From NCBI GenBank assembly GCA_003342895.1, contig PTFA01000010.1, forward strand, positions 10,489,984 through 10,553,983: a stretch of 64,000 nucleotides of DNA, given 5' to 3'. A model generated the notes under the pieces. That model searched no databases, was not told where the DNA came from, and saw only the letters and a list, made by a program, of their open reading frames with translations. The stretch comes from Casuarius casuarius (lineage: Eukaryota; Chordata; Aves; Casuariiformes; Casuariidae). Position 1 is the stretch's first letter. Each line of letters starts with the position of its first letter. Positions 36,300 to 46,400 of this stretch are shown here, piece by piece. Both the position numbers and the translations under genes were made by a program.

Positions 36300-38000
36300 T
36301 TTTTAATTATTTTATCAGTATCTGTGGTCTTTTTAGGAAAACAAAATTTTTTAAAAAGAATTATTTTCAACAAAAATATTCAGGTTTTGGTAAGAAAGAA
36401 GGATGTAAAGTCTAGACTCAGTAACTCAAACCTTTCTGTGTTATACTTAAAACTTCCAGGTTTTCAGGTTTTTTATGAAAACCTGATGTTTCTGTGGGAA
36501 AATCATCACTTCCCAGCCAACTCTATTTTTAGGCCTGTATTCTCAATTAGCCTGATACTCATTTGCAGTAAGGGCCTTTACAACACTACAGAGGTATGGT
36601 ATGCCAAAGGGTTTACAAAGGGGCCTTCCTGGTGTTGAAAATCTGCCCTGGTGCCTTTCAGTAACACTGTTTTATGGTAGCTCCCAGCTAGCCTTCCTTT
36701 TTCTCTGTATGTTTGGAAAGAAATGCATGAGATGTCAAATCTGCTGGCGAGATTTTTTCTGAAAATCAGAAATCGGAAAAGCAAGCGTACAATAAAAGCA
36801 CAATGTACCAGAACAACCTTGATAAGCCTCAGTCCACAATTGGATATGTGACTGACCCTGAAATCATCTATAAGTAATCCACTTGCTTTTTCTGGTACAT
36901 GTCTGAAACTCTGGTTAAAATAACTCCACACTGGGAGAGATTCTGTAATGACTCCCTGACTGTCAGAACAGACAATCTTAATAGTAAGTGTAAATAAGTT
37001 ACTTGAGCATATCTGTTGCTTTCTGCCTGCAAAAATTTGTCTTAGTGGCTCTGGTCCCATTTACAAGCTTTGTGCTTGAGAGAATGAGAAAACCTGCCCA
37101 GATGATCATGGGAAAGTTTATACACAGAGACTCAGCGAGCAATACACTTGGCTTAACATGCTGCAAGTGTGGTACTGCCTATGGATCCAGCTCTAAAGGC
37201 ATTTAGCCTCTGAGGAGATTGTCTCATTAAGGCCCATGGATCTGCTCCTTCCGCTCCACACCTGCCCCTTGCTGCCTCCCAGAGCAGGACAGCCATCTGA
37301 GGGGTAGGATGGTACCATGTGAGCAGTGCAGAAACAGGCAGGCTATTCAAGCTCAGGACCTGGGGAGTGTCTGTCCCAAGGGCCAAATCCTGATGCCATT
37401 CCTCATCTTGCGGAACTTGACTGCAAAGTACTTGTTCCCATGCCCCAAGAGAGTTGGGGTTCCCTGACCTGGTCAGCTGGTCACCATGGAACACTTCAAG
37501 TTAGGTGATAAGGCCTCTTAAATGATTCAGTGGACACAGGTACAGTCCAGTCTGATGTGTCAGGCATACTACCTTTCCACTGCGCAACTGAATATCAACT
37601 GTGCACAAGTTCCAGTGGGTTTAGCATCAGCCTTATCTCACTGACTGCTAAACCCCCTTTATACGGGGCATCCCCCAACCAAAAGCCTCTAGTTGGTACT
37701 AACAGAAAGATCAAACCATGGTATCATCAGTTTCCCCTATGATGGAAATCTAGAGATCCACTTCTCTGGTTTTCACCTACACAGCACAAGTGAGGTCTTG
37801 TATTTGTAATCATTCCCGTTACTATGGGCACTGTATGCAGGTATAAATCTTGCCAGGTGACATTATTACTGAAGAGCAGGGTGTAGCCCAGAAAAGGGTG
37901 CTGTTTTATTGACATGCTTTGTTTTCATGACCAATCCAGGTCTCTGGAGTTCATCCTTTCAGCTGCTTTTGCTGGAAATTTCATCACGACAGAGCATTCA
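36300..38000. other. Noncoding region with a small hairpin and a chance frame
   Basis: CAGGTTTTCA at 36457-36466 pairs exactly with TGAAAACCTG at 36476-36485. A 160-codon minus-strand frame (36578-37060) has mixed composition but no recognisable domain, start context or conserved border. I do not call it a gene. Confidence 0.5.
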
Positions 38001-38004
38001 TACA

Positions 38005-38100
38005 TTTAGTAATAATATTTTACATATACATTGGACTCTGTGCATTCCAAGTACAATGCAAACATAAACTCATTCATCTTATCTTTTTATCTCATGACAG
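38005..38100 (-). mobile_element. Possible SINE tail fragment, minus strand
   Basis: GTAATAATATTTTACATA..CATTGGACTCTGTGCATTCCAAGTACAATGCAAACATAAACTCATTCATC loosely follows an inverted MIR-like tail (ATTATTATATAGCGCC, GGATCTCAAAGTGCTTTACAAACATTAATTAATTA). It is diverged and unsure. Confidence 0.35.
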
Positions 38101-38844
38101 TTGCCTGCAGCTAAGTTGGTTTGATCCCAGCCTCACAGATCTTTCAACATGGGAATCGTTACCTGACTAATTATCCATCTAAATCACCGCTAAGGACTGG
38201 TGGCTAGGCTCCACTGTCAGTTTTAACCAGCAATTCCAGTAACTTCAGTGAAATGTCTCTAGGCTTCTGCTGCTGAAGATAGGAAGAAGAAAATTCTTGA
38301 GAGAATTTTAATTTAAGTTTTTTCATCATAAAGGTGTTCACTAGGGGCAAAACTGTTTTCAGAATTACAGATACACTTGCCATTGACTTCATGGGAAAAG
38401 CAGTCAAGCATCTCTCTATAAAATTTGCCCACAGGGAATAAGGAGGTGAGGCTAATACAGGACCAACTTATTTTGCCCCTACCCTTACTGTTTGCTCTGC
38501 TGTCCCCCAAAATCCCTCACACCTCCCTGAATGAATAATGAACTCAAAGTAAGATACTGGGACTGTGAAAATGGACTGATCTGCAGAGACAGACATGTCT
38601 TGGAGGCCAAAATGTTTATGGATTTAAGTGAGAATTTTTCTCCAAGCTGAGCCGAGTGAGAGCATGAAAGGAAATTGAAACAAATAGCAGATGTTGTTGT
38701 ATAGAGAAGGAGAACAGAGGCAGAGATTAGGCACCTCCTAGACATGGTCTAAAATCTGAACACTTTCTTTGCAGCTCTCTTCAGCCTGGGTAACATTGAG
38801 CACGGTGGTGCAAAGGCAGTATGGCAAATGGGAAGGACTCTTTA

Positions 38845-39700
38845 GGGATGACAATCATTCTATCCATGGTGAAAGCAAAATTCAAGGAGCCCAGTGCACT
38901 GAAACTGGCAGGAACAGATAATCTCTACCCCAAAATACTTCAGGGATTCCTATGTAACAAGTCAGTTCAAAGTGTAAAGACATGCATTTATAGATTTTTT
39001 ACCTTAAACTGATAGCTCATTGGCTGCAAAGAACAGAGGTAAAGAAAGAGTTGGATGCACTGTTCAGATGCAGGATTACCAAGGTGAGCCACCTTGACGA
39101 AAGGTAAAAGTGATCCTAGGCTGTATCAAGAGTGTCATTTCCTGCTGAGATTGGTGAGTAATAACAATTTCCATACCAGGCACTGTGAAGGGGTGTTTCT
39201 GTGTGCTGTATACAGTTCTGGTCACTCAGGCCAAGTGAAGATGAACTCTGACTAGAAGAGCTGCAAAAAAGGACTTCTATGAAGGTGTACATAGAGCTAA
39301 CAGAAAGAAACCAAGAGAATGTGGCTTATTTAGTTTACTTAGCCTGGCAAAAAAAGCTGAGTAAGGATATGACTTTCCTTTCTGAAAACACTGGTGAAAA
39401 GTATTAGGGAAAAAGAAGAGCTACTTAAGCTAAGGACAATGTTTGCACAGAGTAATGCATATAAGCTAGCCTTAGAGAAATGTATGCAGAAAACCAGAAG
39501 AAAGTTTCAACCCATTACAGGAAAGAAGTTTTGGAAAAGCTTTCAAGAGGCGTAGCAGGAGAAAAGCTTTCTACCCAATTTCCAAAAAAAAAAAAAAAAA
39601 AAGAGAGAGATTGATCAATGTATCAAAGAAATTATACCAAGTGGTTTCCTGTGGCATCAGGAAATAGGACTCAACAACTTTGGATGTCATTTCCAAACAT
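38845..39700 (+). mobile_element. CR1 LINE remnant: decayed reverse-transcriptase ORF and 3' end
   Basis: This is the largest recognisable element. Near 38880-38950 the translation reads like the start of the CR1 RT domain (KLAGTDNLYPKILQGF, compare the family motif PDG.HP..LKEL). A gap follows, probably an internal deletion. From about 39090 comes the RT C-terminal thumb-like part (VILGCIKSVISC, then YTVLVTQAK), broken by several stop codons. A 3' untranslated part continues through a TTGATCAATGTATC segment to GTTTCCTGTGGCATCAGGAAATAGGACTCAAC..CTTTGGATGTCATTTCCAA, which resembles the CR1 terminal block. An A19 run followed by GAGAGAGA interrupts it at 39584-39610. The copy is dead and old, and its overall layout fits 5' truncation with target-primed integration. 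The upstream limit is uncertain. Confidence 0.8.
39584..39610. repeat. A19(GA)4 microsatellite inside the CR1 remnant
   Basis: About 19 A residues and then GAGAGAGA lie between two CR1-like segments. CR1 elements usually end in short octamer repeats rather than poly-A, so this is likely a later expansion rather than the element's own tail. Confidence 0.85.
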
Positions 39701-39704
39701 ATTG

Positions 39705-41235
39705 TCTATATTGCTCCTGTCTCCTTGCCACCCCAGATATTTTCAAATTAAATAATGATTAAAAACCTTGGTCTTTAAAATCAATACTGAGCACTAGAAT
39801 GACAGATCAGAGTAGAAAAAAATGCTTCAAGCTTAAGTTTTCAGCAACTTAGGAATGAGAAAACACATAGTTTGAAGGATGTCTCACTAGCCTTTATGTT
39901 TCCCACCATGTTCGATCTCTTCAGGATCCTATTTCATTCTATCTAAATGAAACAAATCAGCACCATAGTTACTGTTCCTAAAGCAACTTCCAAGAATCTT
40001 CTTATCAGGAATGAAGTCAAGTGAACCACAAGTGAAGTTAAGTGAACTACACAATTCTGGGTAGCCTGGTTCCAGTAGCTCTTATGGTGTTGCCAGAAAC
40101 ATTAGCTGTGTCATACAGATGGGCTTCTAAGCAAGGCTGACTCATGCTTTTAGCAAAAGTATTTGGAGATTTTTCTGGAAGGTCTTCTGCAACCCACCAT
40201 TCCCAGTTCATGTTACCTGCAGCATCACTCAGAGACTCTGAAATTTATTCCTGAGGTATTTTATATGACATTTTTTAATTAAAAGCTCCTTAAAACTTAT
40301 CAAGATACTACTACCAGATCTTTGTACATTCACCCAGCACCTCACCATTGTTCTCGAGTGAAACAATACATGTGGCACTGAACTTAGTATTTGAGATGGT
40401 CTCACACTTGCCACTGTTGGTACTGTCTGCCAGGAGAACTCAGGAGCCTTCTGAAGAAATTACATCAGGCTATTGTCTCTTCTCCAGATTAAGTCTTTGT
40501 GACCAAAGGCAAACATATTTTTATGCTACTATTGTTATTTGGATGCATCCTGTTGTATATTTTGTGCCTTGGCCAGCTTCTCTGTGGTTCTTTTCTGCTT
40601 CCTCTCTCTAGAGAGAAACCTGGTCTGCAAAGGGGAATGGGAATAAGAGACATTCAGACTCCAGCCTCCACATTGTATTGCAGTACTTCCAACTCCAAAT
40701 ATTTCAAGGTTTGTCAACCAACAAGAACTGGCTTTCTGACTTGCGCTCAGTACTTTCAAGAAAAAGAATAAGAACTGAAGCATGAACTTATGGTCCACAA
40801 AGAGCCATTAATTAGTACCATGCATTGAAACATTTGGACCCAGGTTACCCAGTGATTTTGAAGTAAAGTCTTCAGTTTGCCTTATACCACACCAACTTTC
40901 TGTATGATATCCTGTTAGTACATGTCTCTTACCTTTAGTGTTGAAATCTGACAGCTGAATTTCAATCCCATGGGTCTAGGCTCCACAGCCAGTCCTCGTT
41001 GGTCAAGACATTTTCATGAGAATTTCCCAGTGTTATACTGCTGAATGAAGCACTCTTTTCTGCCATTTCTGCCGTGTTTGCTGGCTGTATTGGGTAGGAC
41101 ACAGTTTTTCAGGTACATCTAACTATAGTTCATAGAAATGAATGGGCAAATTTAACTAGCTGAAGAAAATTCATTTTAAGAGGCAAACAAAATGTGCAGG
41201 AAATATCCAATCTCTTTCTCAGCCTATTTCTTCTT
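39705..41235. other. Noncoding region, nothing recognised
   Basis: Overlapping 87-90 codon frames on both strands at 40348-40798 share the same bases and none has a motif. A small direct repeat AAGTGAA..TAAGTGAACTAC lies at about 40019-40050. Confidence 0.5.
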
Positions 41236-41239
41236 GAGA

Positions 41240-41310
41240 GAGGCCCCGTGGTTGTGGTTAAGTCATTGATCTGAGTCAAGGCTAAGCGCATGAGTTCTGC
41301 ACTAGAATCA
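41240..41310 (+). mobile_element. SINE head fragment (tRNA-like, MIR-type)
   Basis: GGCCCCGTGGTTGTGGTTAAGTCATTGATCTGAGTCAAGGC fits the 5' tRNA-like head of MIR-type SINEs (CCCGTGGTTAAGGCACTGGACTGAGACTCAGG). The GTGGTTAAG part corresponds to the A-box area. The core downstream is not readable. Confidence 0.45.
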
Positions 41311-41319
41311 GCTAGAGTA

Positions 41320-43030
41320 CTTCTGGCTTTAACATGGTGCTTGAAGATGCTAAGAGAAGTATGTAACTCTAACAGTCATCTCTAAAAGGGTATATCCACT
41401 GTCCCTACAATATCAGTGTAACAGTTCCCATGCCCCACTATCCTGCCAGAATTTGAGACGACAGTTTTAACACCCATAGAGAAGGCTCTTCTCACCATCC
41501 TTTGCTTTCAGCCTGACTGGAAGCAGATCTGTGGAAATCTCAGGTGAGAAAGCCTGTGTAAAATGAATCTCTTAGCCTTGCAGATCCAGGTTTCTGGCAG
41601 CTGAGCTTTCAATAACACCCTGGAGCATAAGGTCTGCCCAGGAGCCTTGAGCTTTACTAACTGGCTACAGGAAAAGCCCTGTCCCCATGAGGTGATGCCC
41701 TGCCCAGCCATGTCCCTCTGTTCAGGCCTGGAGAATGAGGCTGGTACCACAATCAGGCACCATCTGCTGAAATCTACCTTCAGCTGCCAACTGCATTTTG
41801 GTGCCTGCTGGGATGTGAAACTGCTGTTTGCGCACAAGGTGTGACTGTTTGACAGCCTAGCCCACTACGTCCTTGTTGCTCCATCTAGTACTGTTATTGC
41901 TGTCCCGGCCTTTGATAAGGCTAGTGCCTGAGATAGCTACTGTACTTTCAAGTCTGCCTCCAAATAAGCGGCTAACTTTCATCTTTGTTTTATTGCCAAG
42001 GACAGAGACAGAGAGGCCAGACCACTGGCTGGCTAATAAGTAATAGGGAACTTTTTTGAGTCCCACAGTCCTCTTGATCAGGTTGTATATTTTTTATGCA
42101 TGTATATTATAAATAGATTTTTATATCTATAAATCCTATTGTGCAAGGAGCAGGCAAGGGCCATGCATGTCAGTGAAATGCATGTCTGCAAAGGGACTCA
42201 GCTGTAACTTGACAGGTAGAACAAACTCTTTCAGCCCTTTGCTCTTTCCAGTGCCCAAATATGACAGCTTAATCATTTTCTAGACACAAATTGTCACCAA
42301 GATAAAGCAAATTCTATAAAGGAGGACTGGTCACATCACAGAAAAATCTGGTAATATATCAAAGCAAAGAAATTCAAAGTTCAGGAAACATTTGTTTTCC
42401 TCAGAGCTTCCCGCTTTCCTCTCTTCCAACACTCACAATGCTGGAAATACCACATGAAGGTTTCTTAAACAAATATAGGTCTGTCCTTTACATCACCATA
42501 CAAGTTGACCATCTATGCCACATTTGGTAAACTGTGAAAGCTGAAACCCATTTGCTTTGTTCCAACTCTTCAAAGGTACACAGGCACTGAAATTTTGCTG
42601 AAATAACTGAAAGGGGAGTTTCCTGTGAATGGCTTACAGCTTTATATGGCTTACAGCTATAGTCAGGCTCATTCAAATTTAGACATAATTTTCCCCTCAA
42701 AGTAAATTAAGTAAGAACATCTTAATGTTTCAAAGCCACATTATAGTTCACACCACGCCATGTGAGATGGAGGGGGTCACTGCATCCCTTCTCCCTCGAG
42801 GGGGCATTACTTGAAACCCAACGGAGACTCTCAGGCTCTCTCATTCCCATCAAACAAATCTGGATTGTGTGTCTGAATTCCAGCTAGGAACCTAGGGTCA
42901 GCTTTTGCTCTCATGTGCATAGCACAGTTGAAGCCACCCACATGAAATGCTACCACACTGAATTCAGCATACACAGGAGGCAATTCTGGTCTTCCACATG
43001 TCAGTCTGCACTATTTGTTTTCTTGTTGCC
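41320..43030. other. Noncoding region, nothing recognised
   Basis: An AT-rich near-palindrome (ATAAATAGATTTTTATATCTATAAAT) lies at about 42110-42135. A 109-codon minus-strand frame at 41508-41837 overlaps an open plus frame and has no signature. Confidence 0.5.
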
Positions 43031-43037
43031 TGTCCAG

Positions 43038-43115
43038 CTATTGTGCTAGGTACTATGCAAAGAATAAGTAAATAGGAGCAAGAGCCAAAGAGGAGGAGTT
43101 TCTTCTTCTAAGTAA
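43038..43115 (-). mobile_element. SINE tail fragment, minus strand
   Basis: CTATTGTGCTAGGTACTATGCAAAGAATAAGTAAATAGGAGCAAGAGCCAAAGAGGAG is the inverse of the sauropsid SINE tail also seen at 10310-10375 (CTCTTTGGGGCAGGGACTGTCTC..TTTGTACAGCGCCTAGCACAATGG). Confidence 0.6.
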
Positions 43116-43186
43116 GGCATGGCCTTCTTTCAATAACAACACAGCATTTATTATCTACCTTGAGAGGACAAGGGTTGGTTTGTTAA

Positions 43187-43206
43187 ATGTATGTAATTAC
43201 ATACAT
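43187..43206. repeat. Perfect 20-bp palindrome
   Basis: ATGTATGTAATTACATACAT equals its own reverse complement with no spacer. It contains a central GTAATTAC, which resembles paired homeodomain cores. No element around it explains the symmetry. Confidence 0.95.
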
Positions 43207-43209
43207 AGA

Positions 43210-46185
43210 CAATATGAAACTATCCCTGACCTCTAGCACTATTAATCATGTGGTTTCTTTTAAGTGCTTTTTGGGTGCTTGGATGAATCACCAAACTTTG
43301 AGGTTTGTCATCAGTAATTTTCAATAACACGTTAGACAACAGCATGATTATCTAAATTTGTTTGTTTTTTATTTTGCATTCCTTTCAGGGTGATGGGTGA
43401 TGATTGAAAGTCTAAACTAAGACTGGAGTTACTAGACATCTTTATTTGCAATGTGCTGGTGTCCAGAAAAAGTCCTGAGGCCTGTAGAAACTCACCAGAG
43501 GATGCAGTGCCAGCCCTGAAGAACCTTCATTCTAAACTGAGAATTACAAAGGTGCAGGAACAGAATACAGCACACAAGCAGAGCCATGAGAACAAGCATA
43601 AAGTTAACGATATCAGCCATGGCTTTCCAGAAGCATTTAGATGCTCAAAGTTAAATCAGGCGATGATACAAACACACAATTTAAATGCACAACACAACTG
43701 TACTAACCATGTTGGGTATTTAACTTTCATGGAAGATGCTACAGTGCCAAGGCATACATCTAGATATCTGACGACTTTTATAAACCTGCATCTCTCTTTT
43801 TTATTTCAGAAAGTTGAGATTTCACAGATTTATACTAGAAAAATAATTCCTGATGGAGATGTTACTGAAGATGGAAGGAGGATGAGAAAGGGATGTAGAA
43901 GGGATGCAGAAGAAATAGAACAACAATGAGAAGGAAGAAGGTAAAAAGATCAAGAAGAAGAGAGAGGGAGAGGGCTTGAAGAATGGATTGCAGCAAGAAG
44001 AGGCCTGAGCACCATTGTGCAACACTTTCTTTTTTGAACTCAAGAGCTGACATACATAAGTCTGCTTTGACTCATGCCTGAGAGAACAGACACTACACCT
44101 CAGCATGCTCTGGATGAGCTGCCTGCTACTCCCATCACATGTTTTTGTGGGCCTGAGTCTGAGACAATCAGGCCAGTTTTGCTGTCTTTCTGCAGCCCAG
44201 CCACTCCTCCCGAAGCCACTGCTTGGCTTCAGGAACAGCCACAAGCTTCCCAGCAGAGGGAGCAGTGATAGCAACAACTTCCACCTGCTACCATTCTCAG
44301 CCAGAGCAGATAGGTGCAGAGGAAGGGGGCTGATAAACATGTACCTCTGAGTCACAAGCCTGCCACAGCATGTTTACTCTGCAAAAAAGAAAGAGTAACA
44401 GACGACCAATGCCTGAGCTGAAATGATAAAAGCAAATGCAGCAGGTTGTACAGCTGAGATAAATGCACTTTCTTGCACCTCCAACCCTGAACCTACCTGA
44501 TGGGACTCCTTTCTTTTCCTTTCTCCAAGGACTGTAGCATTTCACACTGTGGCAGACTGATATGGATTGTATTTGCTGTATAAATATTAGTGGCTGTGGG
44601 CACTGAGCTTAGAAACAGCAAATCCCCTTGGATCGGAAATCACAGGTCCACCCCTCAGAGATGTGAATGAACATGTACCTCAAAGGTGTGAATGAACCCA
44701 TCTTCCCCGAACAGAGTCTTGGAGTTTGCTGTCTTGTAGAAGACATCTGGGGTGAGCTGAGGGACTGCAGGGTAGGGTGTGGGAAAAGGGAGAAAGAGAA
44801 GAAAAGGAAGGGAAAATCAAGCTATCCAAGCAGGGATTCATAACAGTTGCTTCCCATCACAAAGCTTTTTAACAATGCTGCTTGGGGCCTCTAACTCCAC
44901 AAGTGCCTGGCTCACCCCTTACAGGTTCAGGCAAAGTGTTTGGGGTAGGAATGACTGATGGGGAACTACAGACGAGAGCCAACAGTTCTCTGTGAAAGGA
45001 TCTTAGACTTGCATGCCTGAGGTATGGAAATACTTTGTTTAGCACATGTTCCCACCAGAAAATGCATACAGTATGTCTTTGGTTTCAGTGCTAATGAAAG
45101 AAGGACAGAAGCCACCATCTTGTGTATAACCAGACACCTCACATGAAAAGAAGAGGTGATTGCAGACAGATCTGCAGGCTATACTCTCAGTTGCCTCTAA
45201 GAGGGATTTCCAGGCAGCAAAGCCAGGCAATATAGCTTAACAGTGCCAGTTTTGGTAGAAATCCAAGTACCACTTGAAGGTTTTCATACAGACGACTTTG
45301 TGTTTAGCCAAGGTTTTGGGGGGTTTTTTTGTTTTTAATTTCTACTTTTCTAACATTCTGCTTTAAATCAGATTGACCTCAGTATCAGCCTAACAGTGCA
45401 GACCAGCTAGAGACAAAAGAGAAATTAGAACTTTCCCCTTGGGAAAGGGGAAGAAAACTTCATCTGCAGAACTGAACTGTAAAGAGCTATGGTTTTCTTC
45501 CAAAACTGTGCCTAGAATGAGTGGTAAGAAGCATCCTGAAAACCAGGAACATCGAGCATAGTAAGAGTCAAGTCCAATTACAGATTCTAGAATAAGTCTT
45601 CTCACACCAACCACTGGAAGGCAAATAAAATGCAGACAATGCTTGAAAACTCCCACCCCATTCTTTCTGATGCCTTGAGAACAGAAATTGAGACGCTAGA
45701 CATCTATAATAATTTTTCCTCCTGTGGTCATTTTCCTTTCTCTGGTTGGTAAAAGTTACACACCAGCAGAAAGAAAAAGTAGGTCATGTTTAGAATCGAT
45801 CAAACTGGGACAAGTAGAAAGATGTCACTGAAGACTGAAACACTGTGCTTTTAAATTTCTGTGAAGAGTAAATGCAACTGATTTGGAAAAGTCCCGATCA
45901 CAAAGTATGCATTATATCCACAGAGACAGTCCCCTCCTTTAAAATCCTAGTTTGAAGCTATCAGATTTGCTGTCCATTCAGTTTATTCTTGGCAGAGTCT
46001 TAACTGCATGCAGGACTTGGCCAGCCAGTGGGTGACTTTCACCTCTTTGTGTTCTCTTGATCTCCTATAACTCACTGCTGGCCATATTTTTTTGTTTTGC
46101 CATTTTAAAGTAACTGTATGTGTGGGTGCGTATTAGCTGTTAAAAAGCAATTTACATACCTCAGCTGCACTCAGCCAAGAAGCAG
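43210..46185. other. Noncoding region with low-complexity purine tract
   Basis: The purine-rich tract at 43866-43985 (GGAAGGAGGATGAGAAAGGG and similar) produces a long pyrimidine-coded frame on the minus strand (43822-44355, 177 codons, rich in F, L, S). A 158-codon plus frame at 43453-43929 overlaps it. A SINE-like CAGCCCTGAAGAACCTTCATTCTAAA piece lies near 43512-43540. GTGAATGAAC is repeated at 44662 and 44687. I do not believe either frame is a gene. Confidence 0.5.
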
Positions 46186-46187
46186 TC

Positions 46188-46400
46188 GCAGAACTCAACC
46201 CAATAAATCACAATGGGGGAAAACAAAGAGGAGGCGGCAGGGCGACGTGGAGTCACCTACGCTCCCACACCGCGGAGACGTGTCCTCCAGCCAGAGCGAC
46301 TGCCCGCAGCCCAGGCTGAGCATGGCAAACAGTGTCAGCCAAAAAGACCAGAAGATGAGTATTTCCAGCAGTTTTCCAAAAAACAATATTCTGTCACTCA
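46188..46400. promoter_or_regulatory. CpG cluster with open frames on both strands
   Basis: Ten CpGs fall between 46188 and 46307, including ACCGCGGAGACG. On the plus strand, an ATG at 46213 in good context (ACA before, G after) opens an 88-codon frame. On the minus strand, an open frame crosses about 46230-46390 and encodes a hydrophobic stretch (ILIFWSFWLTLFAMLSLGCG) followed by a Cys-containing tail, then TAG followed by GTGACT, a passable splice donor. This could be a minus-strand first coding exon with a signal sequence, a bidirectional promoter, or coincidence. The first ATG of the minus frame (46323) lies after most of the hydrophobic stretch, which weakens the exon idea. I do not recognise either protein. 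Confidence 0.35.

Noticed and set aside
36578..37060. 160-codon minus-strand frame
   Set aside because: The composition is plausible, but there is no recognisable motif, exon border or promoter. Without a homology search it cannot be supported.
43453..43929. 158-codon plus-strand frame
   Set aside because: Its start overlaps a SINE-like piece and its end lies in the GA-rich tract. No domain was seen.
43822..44355. 177-codon minus-strand frame, longest in the window
   Set aside because: Much of it is translated from a purine-rich low-complexity tract, giving F/L/S runs. No family resemblance, and a plus-strand frame overlaps part of it.
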